From Asticcacaulis sp. YBE204 (GTDB lineage: Bacteria > Pseudomonadota > Alphaproteobacteria > Caulobacterales > Caulobacteraceae), in assembly GCF_000495855.1 (NCBI RefSeq), contig NZ_AWGF01000013.1:1-64000 (forward strand): DNA of 64,000 nt, read 5' to 3'. Positions within the stretch are counted from its first letter, which is position 1, and each line of letters begins with the position of its first letter. The translations under genes and the position numbers were made by a program. Shown here one piece after another: positions 8,400 through 16,489 of the stretch. A model generated the notes under the pieces. The model saw only the letters and a program-made list of their open reading frames with translations. It did no database searches and was not told where the DNA came from.

Positions 8400-8906
8400 A
8401 TGGACGCTCAGGATCTCGTCACCGATATCATCGCTTTGGCGCGGTCGCAGGGCCGGACCCTGACCACAGCCGAAAGCTGCACCGGCGGGCTGATCGCGGG
8501 GGCGATTACGCGGGTGTCGGGCGCATCGGACGTCTTCCACGAAGGCTATATCACCTACTCCAACGAGGCCAAGTCGCGGCTCCTGGGCGTGCCGGAAAGC
8601 GTTCTGGCTGAACACGGCGCAGTAAGCCTGAAAACCGCGCACGGCATGGCCGAAGGGGCGCTGAAATCCGCGAGCGCCGATCTGGCCCTGAGCGTCACCG
8701 GCATTGCCGGGCCCACGGGCGGCACCGAAGACAAGCCGGTCGGCACGGTCTGTTTCGGTCTGGCTTTCAAAAGCCCGGACGGCGAGGTCAAGTCGCTGGC
8801 CAACCTGCACCATTTCGAAGACATGGGCCGCGACTTCATCCGCGAACAGTCGGTGATGTACGCGCTCCACTGGGCACTGGAGCATCTGCGGGCCGAGGAA
8901 AGCTAA
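8400..8906 (+). CDS. CinA-family nicotinamide-nucleotide amidohydrolase (PncC-type)
   Basis: A 168-residue stand-alone version of the CinA C-terminal domain, which deamidates NMN to nicotinate mononucleotide in pyridine-nucleotide salvage. The hallmark TAESCTGGLIAG lies near the N-terminus (ESCTGG at 25-30) and the second conserved block is SVTGIAGPTGG. Length matches PncC/YgaD (about 160 aa) and there is no N-terminal molybdopterin-like domain. I chose the ATG at 8400; an upstream in-frame start at 8319 sits against the sodB terminator. The 3' end overlaps the convergent DUF1835 gene by 4 bp. Confidence 0.92.
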   Translation: MDAQDLVTDIIALARSQGRTLTTAESCTGGLIAGAITRVSGASDVFHEGYITYSNEAKSRLLGVPESVLAEHGAVSLKTAHGMAEGALKSASADLALSVTGIAGPTGGTEDKPVGTVCFGLAFKSPDGEVKSLANLHHFEDMGRDFIREQSVMYALHWALEHLRAEES

Positions 8907-9709
8907 TTGGCTCGGCGTACCTCAAACTCGAACGAGCTCATATCGCCTTTGCTTTCGAGCACGCCGGTTTCAACTAGCACTCTCAGACGTGTGAAAAATA
9001 TCAGATCACCGCATTGATAGACACCACCTTTGCGGAAACTATCGAACATCATTGCGCCTAGCATGTGACCCACGATAAGGACGGCTCTTCGCCAACGAGA
9101 TCCAACGAATTTCAACAACTGATTATCGAAATAATCCATTGATGCGGACATTAAACCGTCCGGCGTCATAACGCGTAGCGGCGCATTTTCTTGCCGCAGA
9201 CGCTGCCATAGGTTTGTCCAGCGCCTTAGCTTTGCCTCATCAGGTGAAACGGCCAACGACCAGAGTTGGTGACGAATAAAATTCTCCGTCGTCAAGGTCG
9301 ATACACACTGTACTGGTAGTTTTTGACGTGCGTCGGCGAGCGCGGGAAGCAAGGTATCGGTCAAATCCACCAGTTGAAACGGTGCGCCTTCATTGCGGCG
9401 AAGCCATTCCAGAAACCCACAATATTCCTTGGTCGACCACTCGGAAAACCAGACTATACGTGGTCGTGAACTGATGAGCGACCTATGCCAGAAAGTTTCA
9501 ATCTGGTCTTGATCTTCATGAAGCTCGTATCCAAGACTTTCTTCGACAAACCTCAGGCGTGATACTGTATCGATCTCTGCAATCTGCCCTAAACACCAAT
9601 CATCGGACAGACCGATGACCTCATCTGGCCACTCGATCTGCTTTAGCGCTTCTCGTAAGGAAGCGCTTGCGGATAATGAGAAAACGATGTGCAGTGGATG
9701 ATCGTTCAT
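8903..9709 (-). CDS. DUF1835/DUF3658 domain protein, probably acquired
   Basis: A 268-residue protein. The N-terminus HIVFSLSASASLREAL with DEVIGLSDDWCLGQI (about 5-45) resembles DUF1835. The C-terminal part, with the LRQENAPLRVMTPDGL stretch and a basic end, resembles DUF3658; the two domains commonly occur together. Function is unknown; no catalytic motif or signal peptide is evident. I chose the ATG at 9709, preceded by GGGGGGAG. Base composition is unlike its neighbours: two 60-bp samples inside it average 43% G+C, against 70% in a sample of the adjacent cinA gene. It also separates cinA from the Coq10-like gene, so horizontal acquisition is likely. Confidence 0.75.
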   Translation of the reverse strand: MNDHPLHIVFSLSASASLREALKQIEWPDEVIGLSDDWCLGQIAEIDTVSRLRFVEESLGYELHEDQDQIETFWHRSLISSRPRIVWFSEWSTKEYCGFLEWLRRNEGAPFQLVDLTDTLLPALADARQKLPVQCVSTLTTENFIRHQLWSLAVSPDEAKLRRWTNLWQRLRQENAPLRVMTPDGLMSASMDYFDNQLLKFVGSRWRRAVLIVGHMLGAMMFDSFRKGGVYQCGDLIFFTRLRVLVETGVLESKGDMSSFEFEVRRAN

Positions 9710-9732
9710 GCTCCCCCCGGACAGCGAACTGA

Positions 9733-10185
9733 CTAAGCTTTCCCGTACAACTGCTTCGCACGGGCTTCGAAAACACTCATCAGCTTGGACACCGCGATAT
9801 TCAGGTTGGCTTTCAGCACCGCATTGAGCAGTGGATTCCTGAAATCCATATCCATATTGAAGTCCACGCGCGTCCCGCCCGCGACATCGCTGAATTTCCA
9901 CTGACCGTTCAGACGCTTTAACGGCCCGCGAAGCAGGCCCATATGCAGGCTCAGATCGTCGGCCCGGCTTGTGACGCGGGTCGAGAAACGCTCGGAAAAC
10001 ATCTTGTAACCGACCGAGACGTCGGCGTCGAAGACCTTCACGCCATCCGCCGGGGCCGTCATATTATAGGCGCGCAAGGCCGTAATCCACGGAATGAATT
10101 CCGGATATTTCTGCACATCGCTGACCATGTCCCACAGGTCCGCCGCCGCATAGGGCAGGACGCGCTCAAGGTGAAACGTCGCCAT
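9733..10185 (-). CDS. Coenzyme Q-binding START-domain protein (Coq10/RatA family)
   Basis: A 150-residue polyketide-cyclase/START-like protein. The N-terminus HLERVLPYAAADLWDMVSDV and the YPEFIPWITALRAY segment are typical of Coq10 homologues, and of RatA-type proteins once described as ribosome-association toxins. In alphaproteobacteria the family is thought to bind ubiquinone and support respiration. No signal peptide is present. Only 3 bp separate it from lipA upstream, so the two are almost certainly cotranscribed, a common arrangement in this class. Whether it acts as a quinone chaperone or on ribosomes cannot be told from sequence. Confidence 0.9.
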   Translation of the reverse strand: MATFHLERVLPYAAADLWDMVSDVQKYPEFIPWITALRAYNMTAPADGVKVFDADVSVGYKMFSERFSTRVTSRADDLSLHMGLLRGPLKRLNGQWKFSDVAGGTRVDFNMDMDFRNPLLNAVLKANLNIAVSKLMSVFEARAKQLYGKA

Positions 10186-10188
10186 TGC

Positions 10189-11157
10189 TTACCGCTTGCC
10201 GGCGATCAGCGCCTCGCGGGCGTTGCGCAGGCGCTCAAAATCCTCACCGGCGTGGTGCGACGAGCGCGTCAGCGGCGAGGACGACACCATCAGGAAACCC
10301 TTGGCGCGGGCGATGGATTCGTAGGCCTTGAACTCGTCCGGCGTCACGAAGCGGTCGATGGCGGCGTGTTTGCGCGTCGGTTGCAGGTACTGACCGATGG
10401 TGATGAAGTCGACACCGGCCGAGCGCATGTCGTCCATGACCTGCATGACCTCTTCCTTGGCTTCGCCGAGGCCGACCATGATGCCGGATTTCGTGAACTG
10501 CGACGGGTCGCGCTCCTTGACGCGCTCCAGCAGACGCAGGGAGTGGTAATAACGCGCGCCGGGGCGGATCTTCAGATAGTTGCGCGGCACGGTTTCCAGA
10601 TTGTGGTTGAACACGTCCGGCTTGGCGTCGATGACGATCTCCGCCGCGCCGTCCTTGCGCAGGAAGTCCGGCGTCAGGATTTCGATGGTCGTTTTCGGCG
10701 ACTGGGCGCGGATCTGACGGATGACCTCGGCGAAGTGTTCGGCCCCGCCGTCGGCCAGATCGTCGCGGTCCACAGACGTGATAACGACGTGCGACAGGCC
10801 CATTCTGGCGACCGTCATGCCGACGCGGTTCGGCTCATCCATATCGAGCGGCTGCGGCATCCCGGTCTTGACGTTGCAGAAGGCGCAGGCCCGCGTGCAG
10901 GTGTCGCCCATGATCATCAGGGTGGCGTGGTTCTTGGTCCAGCACTCGCCGATATTGGGGCAAGCCGCTTCTTCACACACAGTCACCAGCTTGGCGTCGC
11001 GCACGATTTTCTGTGTTTCGGCGTAACCCGCCGAGCCCGGTGCCTTGACCCGCAGCCAGTCGGGCTTTTTCAGCACCGGCGTTTCGGGACGGTTTTGCTT
11101 TTCGGGGTGGCGAAGTTCGCGCGCTGTGGCGTCGAGCCGGTTAATCAGGGTGACCAT
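10189..11157 (-). CDS. lipA: Lipoyl synthase
   Basis: A 322-residue radical-SAM enzyme that inserts two sulfurs into octanoylated lipoyl domains, including those of the PDH complex encoded at 18-23 kb. The auxiliary cluster cysteines C61, C66 and C72 (CX4CX5C) and the radical-SAM cysteines C87, C91 and C94 (CX3CX2C) are all present. The C-terminal substrate-cluster serine region ([15 protein letters not shown]) is also visible. I prefer the ATG at 11157; a TTG three codons earlier is the only alternative nearby. It is the first gene of a unit with the Coq10-like protein. Confidence 0.97.
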   Translation of the reverse strand: MVTLINRLDATARELRHPEKQNRPETPVLKKPDWLRVKAPGSAGYAETQKIVRDAKLVTVCEEAACPNIGECWTKNHATLMIMGDTCTRACAFCNVKTGMPQPLDMDEPNRVGMTVARMGLSHVVITSVDRDDLADGGAEHFAEVIRQIRAQSPKTTIEILTPDFLRKDGAAEIVIDAKPDVFNHNLETVPRNYLKIRPGARYYHSLRLLERVKERDPSQFTKSGIMVGLGEAKEEVMQVMDDMRSAGVDFITIGQYLQPTRKHAAIDRFVTPDEFKAYESIARAKGFLMVSSSPLTRSSHHAGEDFERLRNAREALIAGKR

Positions 11158-11297
11158 CGAAACCAATCACAGAATACAAGTATGAAAACCCTAATTGGGC
11201 TTTTTGGGTATCGATATCAAGCCAAAATGCCTTATTGCCCGTCACTTAGCGTAACAGGACGATGACATGGACGCGGAATCCGGCCTATGGTTGACGA

Positions 11298-12212
11298 ATG
11301 ACCGCCCCTGCTCCGTCTCCTGTCCTGCTTTCGCGCCGTATGCTGACCTTTGGTCTGGTGGCATTGGCCGGTGGGTGTTCGCGGCTGGGCGGTGATGGGC
11401 CGGATCAGCCGGGCGCGGCGTTCCTCGATAGCCAGATACCGCCCGGCCTGTCGCCGGAATATTATCCGCCCGCAGGCTTTGTGTGGAGCGGTTTCAAGTT
11501 CGATAACCTGCCACAGGCGCGCTACGGCGTCGCGGCGCCGCCGGTCAATCCGCGCGCCCATCTGTTGATTCTGGCCGACGCTAGCTATCCCGGCGAGATC
11601 TATTTCGATCTGGCCCAGACGGCGCTCAAATCGGGCGTCAGCGTCTGGATATTCGAAGCGCCCGGTCAGGGTGGGTCGGGTCATTATCTCTTGCAGGACT
11701 TGAGAGTTCACACACCGGACTTCACCCATTCGATCAAGACCGCCAAGGCCTTTGTCGAGACGGTGATCAAGCCGTCGGTCGCCAAGCCGTTGTACATATT
11801 CGGGCACGGCTCGGGCGCGCTGACGGCGCTGGAATTGCAAGCGCAAAAATGGCCGATCACCAGCCTGATGCTCTATGCGCCGTGGAACGGCGACGACAAT
11901 GCGGGTGAATGGCATCGCGAAGATACACCCGCCGATCTGTGGGGCAAGGTCGCCCACCGCTGGCGAATCGCCAATCCCGACCTGCGCCTGACGCAAAAAA
12001 GCTCGGCCTGGGTCGAGCAGATGAGCAAGGCGCGTAAGGCCCTTACCTCGGTAAGCCTCGATAAACTCAATCCGACGCTCAAACGCCCGCCCCTGCTGAT
12101 CGCCAGCCTGTCCGGCGATCAGGCGCTGTGCAGCGGTCGCGGTCCCTGTAAGAGCGAAATAGTTGCCGATGAAGCCGCCTTGACGCCTGTCTTCAAGGCA
12201 TTTCTGAATTGA
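11298..12212 (+). CDS. Alpha/beta-hydrolase lipoprotein
   Basis: A 304-residue protein with an export signal containing twin arginines (SRR at 12-14), a hydrophobic stretch and the lipobox LAGGC (C27), so it is probably a membrane-anchored lipoprotein. The mature part has an alpha/beta-hydrolase fold: the nucleophile elbow GHGSG (169-173, S172) and the oxyanion-side motif APGQGGSG (121-128). It resembles the serine aminopeptidase/monoacylglycerol-lipase group, so the substrate may be a lipid or ester. A short CSGRGPCKSE segment near the C-terminus could hold a disulfide. It stands alone, divergent from lipA. Confidence 0.8.
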   Translation: MTAPAPSPVLLSRRMLTFGLVALAGGCSRLGGDGPDQPGAAFLDSQIPPGLSPEYYPPAGFVWSGFKFDNLPQARYGVAAPPVNPRAHLLILADASYPGEIYFDLAQTALKSGVSVWIFEAPGQGGSGHYLLQDLRVHTPDFTHSIKTAKAFVETVIKPSVAKPLYIFGHGSGALTALELQAQKWPITSLMLYAPWNGDDNAGEWHREDTPADLWGKVAHRWRIANPDLRLTQKSSAWVEQMSKARKALTSVSLDKLNPTLKRPPLLIASLSGDQALCSGRGPCKSEIVADEAALTPVFKAFLN

Positions 12213-12245
12213 AATGACGAAGTTATGCACAATCTCACCGACTTT

Positions 12246-12258
12246 TGAACAATGTTCA
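12246..12258. promoter_or_regulatory. Operator-like dyad TGAAC-AAT-GTTCA
   Basis: A perfect 5-3-5 inverted repeat lies one base upstream of a TTGACT -35 box. It shares the GAAC-N3-GTTC core with the dyad at 2012-2028, which hints at a common regulator. The binding protein is unknown. Confidence 0.4.
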
Positions 12259-12259
12259 T

Positions 12260-12287
12260 TTGACTTGTGATTCATCCCTACATAATG
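12260..12287 (+). promoter_or_regulatory. Sigma70-like promoter of the AMP-binding enzyme gene
   Basis: TTGACT (12260-12265) is followed after 16 bp by ATAATG (12282-12287), or after 15 bp by CATAAT. It lies 49 bp before the chosen ATG. Confidence 0.45.
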
Positions 12288-12335
12288 TGAAACAACACGT
12301 GACACACCTAAGTGTCCAAACGGGAGTTTTCGCGC

Positions 12336-13895
12336 ATGGTGCGCCCTTTTGACGTAGAGACCGAGACCAAGTCCCTGTTCGACGCGCTGCTTGATGCCGC
12401 CGAAAAATACGGCAAGGACAAGATCATCATCGAGGATCAGGAGCGTCAGCCGGTCAGCTATAACGAGTTCATCCTGCGCACCTTTATCATTGCGCGCCTG
12501 TTCGACAAGGTGCTGCATAAGGAGACGCGCATCGGCCTGATGTTGCCGACCTCGATGGGCGGGGCCCTGTCGTTCTTCGGCCTGCACGCGCGTGGTCGCA
12601 CGCCAGTGATGATCAATTTCACCGCTGGCCCCGCCAATATCAAGACCGCCTGCCTGACGGGCAAGGTCAAGACGGTGATCACCTCGCGCCGCTTTGTGAC
12701 GCAGGCCAAGCTTGAAGACATCGTTGCCTCGCTGACCGCCTATGTGCGGGTGCTCTACCTCGAAGACCTGCGTAAAACCCTGTCGTTACCGGATAAGCTT
12801 TACGGGCTGGCGGCGTCGAAACTACCTCGAGTCTTTGCCCATAAGGCGAAGCCGTCGGACATCGGCGTCATTCTGTTTACCTCCGGAAGCTTCGGCACGC
12901 CGCGCGGTGTGGTCCTGACCCAGGCTAATCTGGTGCTCAACTGTGCTCAGATCGCCGCCCATATCGAGCTAAAACCGGAATGGGTCGCCTTCAACCCAAT
13001 GCCGATCTTCCATTCGCTCGGTCTGACGGGAGGCGTGATTCTGCCGCTGTTGCAGGGGCTGAAAAGCTTCCAGTACCCCTCGCCCCTGCACGTCAAGCAG
13101 ATTCCGGGTTTGCTGAAAGAAACCAAGGCGTCGCTGCTGTTTTCGACCGACACCTTCCTTAATCAGTACGCCCGCGCCTCACAACCCGACGATTTCGCGA
13201 CGCTGGAATTCGTCGTCTGCGGCGCCGAGAAGGTGCGCGAGGAAACGCACAAGCTGTTCAGGGAGCAGTTCAACGGCCTGACCGTATTGGAAGGTTACGG
13301 CGTCACCGAGACCTCACCGGTACTGGCGGTCAACTATCCGCACGACAACCGTCACGGTACAGTGGGCCACGCCCTGCCGGGGATGCAGTTGCGCCTTGAG
13401 ATGGTCGAAGGGATCAACGAAGGCGGGCGTCTGCACGTCAAGGGCCCGAATATTATGGGCGGCTATATCAATCTGGAGACGCCCGACATCATCGAGGCCC
13501 CTAAGGACGGCTGGCACGACACCGGCGATATCGTCAGCCTTGACAAGGATGGTTTCATCAAGATTTTAGGCCGTGCCAAGCGCTTCGCCAAGATCGCGGG
13601 TGAAATGGTCTCTCTGACCGCCGTCGAACGCATCGCCGAAGAGGTATGGCCCGACAACCGTCACGCTGTGGTCGCGGTCGCCGACGACAAGAAGGGTGAA
13701 CGGTTGGTCCTGATCACCGATCACGACACCGCCGACCTGTCGCAACTCGCCGACTGGGCCAAGGACAACGGCACCCCGGCGCTGGCTATCCCGAAAAAGC
13801 TGGTCAAGGTCGAGACCGTCCCGGTGCTGGGATCGGGCAAGACCGACTATATTACCCTGCAAAAGCTCGCCGAGGTCGTGGCCAATGCGGCATGA
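12336..13895 (+). CDS. Aas-like acyl-CoA/acyl-ACP synthetase (AMP-binding enzyme)
   Basis: A 519-residue adenylate-forming enzyme. The P-loop-like motif ILFTSGSFGTPRGVV, the core motif EGYGVTETSPV and the C-terminal hinge region DTGDIVSLDKDGFIKILGR are all visible. The overall pattern is closest to the synthetase half of Aas, which activates fatty acids as acyl-AMP and loads them onto ACP or CoA; no acyltransferase domain is fused here. It may recycle fatty acids released from phospholipids. I chose the ATG at 12336 because GGGAG lies 9 bp upstream; a GTG at 12312 would add eight residues. Regulation may involve the adjacent dyad. Confidence 0.82.
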   Translation: MVRPFDVETETKSLFDALLDAAEKYGKDKIIIEDQERQPVSYNEFILRTFIIARLFDKVLHKETRIGLMLPTSMGGALSFFGLHARGRTPVMINFTAGPANIKTACLTGKVKTVITSRRFVTQAKLEDIVASLTAYVRVLYLEDLRKTLSLPDKLYGLAASKLPRVFAHKAKPSDIGVILFTSGSFGTPRGVVLTQANLVLNCAQIAAHIELKPEWVAFNPMPIFHSLGLTGGVILPLLQGLKSFQYPSPLHVKQIPGLLKETKASLLFSTDTFLNQYARASQPDDFATLEFVVCGAEKVREETHKLFREQFNGLTVLEGYGVTETSPVLAVNYPHDNRHGTVGHALPGMQLRLEMVEGINEGGRLHVKGPNIMGGYINLETPDIIEAPKDGWHDTGDIVSLDKDGFIKILGRAKRFAKIAGEMVSLTAVERIAEEVWPDNRHAVVAVADDKKGERLVLITDHDTADLSQLADWAKDNGTPALAIPKKLVKVETVPVLGSGKTDYITLQKLAEVVANAA

Positions 13896-13937
13896 TGACG
13901 TATTGACATCGGGTCGCTGACCGGTCAAAGGCGGATC

Positions 13938-14363
13938 ATGGCCCCTGCCCTTCGCCTTCCTCGATCCTCTGCCCGGAGCGAATTTCGCTTCTGGACGATG
14001 CTGGCCGTGGTCGTGGCACTATGCGCGCAGGTCCTGTTTCCGCCGCATCTGCTGGCGGCAGCGCCCGATGGCGGCGGTTTCGTCCTCTGTAATACGCAAA
14101 GCCCGGCCGTTGACACGCAACTCAGTCAGGCCGTCGCGAAAGATAGCGCCAGTAAGGCCTTCAAAGACACATCCGTTCAGGGTCTGAAATGCGCTGACTG
14201 CGTTCTGGCGTCGCTGACCGGACTGACCGAGCCTGAATTTGCCGTCACATTGGTCGTTTATGCGACGGCTTCTGTGTCGCCGGTCGTGCCGACCAATGCC
14301 GAGCGCCCCAAGGCCCGCGCCCCCCCGCGCCCGCATTCCTGCGGCCCCCCTCACCGCGTCTGA
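13938..14363 (+). CDS. DUF2946-like secreted or membrane protein, metal-cassette member
   Basis: A 141-residue protein with a hydrophobic N-terminal segment (about 20-41, probable signal or anchor), a cysteine in FVLCNTQS and a paired-cysteine motif KCADCVL in the middle. The C-terminus is Pro/Arg-rich and ends near CGPPHRV. This layout fits DUF2946 proteins, which are small and cysteine-containing and are often encoded beside TonB-dependent metal receptors. The cysteines suggest copper or another soft metal as ligand, but this is inference. It lies 68 bp before the TonB receptor gene and is probably transcribed with it. Confidence 0.7.
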   Translation: MAPALRLPRSSARSEFRFWTMLAVVVALCAQVLFPPHLLAAAPDGGGFVLCNTQSPAVDTQLSQAVAKDSASKAFKDTSVQGLKCADCVLASLTGLTEPEFAVTLVVYATASVSPVVPTNAERPKARAPPRPHSCGPPHRV

Positions 14364-14395
14364 AATTTTTCATCGGCAGGATCGGATTGTATCCA

Positions 14396-14422
14396 CCTGC
14401 CTGAATATCGATTCCAGACAGG
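14396..14422. promoter_or_regulatory. Imperfect dyad in the TonB-receptor leader
   Basis: Outer arms CCTG and CAGG frame a 27-bp imperfect inverted repeat that ends 9 bp before the receptor ATG. It does not match a Fur box. It could be an operator or a leader hairpin overlapping the ribosome-binding site. Confidence 0.25.
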
Positions 14423-14431
14423 TTATAGTTC

Positions 14432-16489
14432 ATGAAAACCCGTATTATGGCGCTGCTATGCAGCGTCTCCGTGGCTGCCTTCACGCCCGCCTTTGCTGCT
14501 GATGCCGTTGACGATATCCCCACCGTTATCGTCACCGGACAAGCCAACCCCGAAGACCCCAACGTCGTCAAATCGACCCGCACCAAGCTGTCGCGTACCC
14601 CCGGCGCGGTGTCGGTGGTAGCGAGCGAGACCTATTCGAACAGCTACGCTTTAGGCCTTTACGACACGCTGAAAAACGTGTCCGGCGTGTTCGCCCAGAA
14701 GAAATTCGGCGAGGACACACGCCTGTCTATCCGCGGTTCCGGCATCGGCAATGCTTCGCACAACCGCGGCACATGGCTGTCGGTCGATGGTGTGCCGGTC
14801 AATCAGGCCGACGGCTCCGGCGATTTTCAGGAAATCGATCCGCTCTCGGCGCGCTATATCGAGGTCTATAAGGGCGGCAATGCGCTGCGCTTCGGCGGGT
14901 CGCAACTGGGCGGGGCGATCAATTACGTCACGACCTCGGGCCAGAACGCCGGTTATCGGACGCTTTTGCGTGTCGAAGGCGGTTCGTTCGGCACCCGCCG
15001 CGCGCAACTGGCCTATGCCGATGTTATCGGCGATTACGATCTTTATCTGTCGACGACGGTGACTCACGCCGATGGCTGGCGCGCCAATTCCGAGCAGGAT
15101 GCCAAACGCGTCACGCTCAATATCGGGCGCACCTTTGCCGAAGGTCGTTCGGTGCGGCTGATTTTTCAGGCCAACGATATCGATCAGCGTATCGCCGGTG
15201 GTCTGACGCTGACGCAGGCACTCACCACGCCAAAAGTGACGACGGCGAGCAACTATCCGACGCTGAAATATGGACGCAATATGAAGTCGGCCCGCGCCAC
15301 GGTGCAGACCGACTGGCGACTGAACGACGACTGGGCGTTCGAGGGCGGTGTCTACGCAGCGTGGAAAGAACTGATCCACCCCATCTCGATCTATCTCGAT
15401 TACGACTATCAGAACTATGGCGCGTTCGGGCGTTTCGATGGCAAGGGTACCATCGGCGGGCTTAGATACGATGCCTTTGTCGGGGCCAATTATCGCACCG
15501 GCAATGCCGAAGCCCTGACGTTTGCCAATATCAACGGTGCATCTGGCGCGATGTCCGGCAATTCACAACAGAACGCTTCGGCCTGGGACGTGTTCGGCGA
15601 AGGCCGTCTGTTCGTCACCGACGAACTGGCGCTGGTCGCCGGGACCAGCTACGGCTGGACCGACCGCGACTACCTTAACCGTCTGGCCCTGACGCGCTCG
15701 GCTAAAACCGAGATGGACTGGTGGGCGCCGCGCATCGGCATCCTCTGGCAAAACGCCAGTGGTGAACAGGTCTTCGCCAACCTGACCAAGTCGGTCGAAG
15801 CCCCGACCTACGGCGCTTTGGTTCAGGCGCAGTTCCAGCAGTTCACGCCGGTCAATCCACAGGAAGCCGTCACCGCCGAGATCGGCACACGTGGTCGGTC
15901 CGGCGCTCTGACGTGGGATCTGGCGCTGTACCGCGCCGAGATCGACGGTGAAATGCTCAACTTCATCGTCACGGCGGATATCCCGGCAGCGACGTTTAAT
16001 GCACAATCCACCATCCATCAGGGGCTTGAAGCGGCGCTCGACTGGAAAGTCGCCACTGTCGGCGACTGGGCCGTGGCCCTGCGTCAGACCTATACCTGGT
16101 CGGATTTCAAGTTCGACCACGATAAGACCTACGGTAATGCCCGCCTGCCGGTCGTGCCTGAGCATTATTATCGCGGCGAATTGAGCTTCTCGACGAAGAC
16201 CGGCTGGCGGTTCGCGCCCTCCGTCGAATGGGCCCCCAAAGACGTGTGGGTCGATTACGCCAATACGCAACGCGCACCGGACTTTACCGTGTGGAATCTT
16301 GCGGCGTCGAAAAAGATCAATAGCGGTCTAGAAGTCTTCGCCGAAGCGCGAAATCTCGGCGACACGCGCTACGTGTCGAACGTCAATGCCGTCACCGACT
16401 TCACCAGGGTCGCTGCCAGCGCGCAAAGCGTCTTCACGCCCGGCGAAGGCCGCGCGCTGTTTATCGGTCTGAAGCTGACAGGCCAGTAG
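14432..16489 (+). CDS. TonB-dependent outer-membrane receptor
   Basis: A 685-residue outer-membrane transporter. A signal peptide (about 1-22, ending AFAADA) is followed by a TonB-box-like segment (TVIVTGQ), a plug domain with SIRGSGIGNASHNRG and the DPLSARYIEVYKGGNALRFG stretch, and a long beta-barrel. The last residues, ALFIGLKLTGQ, are barrel-like but do not end in Phe. Such proteins import siderophores, haem, copper complexes or sugars using TonB energy. The neighbours (DUF2946 protein upstream, PepSY reductase directly downstream with no gap) point to an iron-siderophore or copper substrate. The family is close to FecA-like receptors, but the ligand cannot be read. Confidence 0.9.
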   Translation: MKTRIMALLCSVSVAAFTPAFAADAVDDIPTVIVTGQANPEDPNVVKSTRTKLSRTPGAVSVVASETYSNSYALGLYDTLKNVSGVFAQKKFGEDTRLSIRGSGIGNASHNRGTWLSVDGVPVNQADGSGDFQEIDPLSARYIEVYKGGNALRFGGSQLGGAINYVTTSGQNAGYRTLLRVEGGSFGTRRAQLAYADVIGDYDLYLSTTVTHADGWRANSEQDAKRVTLNIGRTFAEGRSVRLIFQANDIDQRIAGGLTLTQALTTPKVTTASNYPTLKYGRNMKSARATVQTDWRLNDDWAFEGGVYAAWKELIHPISIYLDYDYQNYGAFGRFDGKGTIGGLRYDAFVGANYRTGNAEALTFANINGASGAMSGNSQQNASAWDVFGEGRLFVTDELALVAGTSYGWTDRDYLNRLALTRSAKTEMDWWAPRIGILWQNASGEQVFANLTKSVEAPTYGALVQAQFQQFTPVNPQEAVTAEIGTRGRSGALTWDLALYRAEIDGEMLNFIVTADIPAATFNAQSTIHQGLEAALDWKVATVGDWAVALRQTYTWSDFKFDHDKTYGNARLPVVPEHYYRGELSFSTKTGWRFAPSVEWAPKDVWVDYANTQRAPDFTVWNLAASKKINSGLEVFAEARNLGDTRYVSNVNAVTDFTRVAASAQSVFTPGEGRALFIGLKLTGQ

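Noticed and set aside
9733-10185. Toxin of a toxin-antitoxin pair (RatA annotation)
   Set aside because: No partner antitoxin gene lies next to it, and in alphaproteobacteria this family fits a quinone-binding role coupled to lipA.
14396-14422. Fur box before the TonB receptor
   Set aside because: The dyad is CCTG/CAGG-based and does not resemble the AT-rich Fur or Irr consensus.
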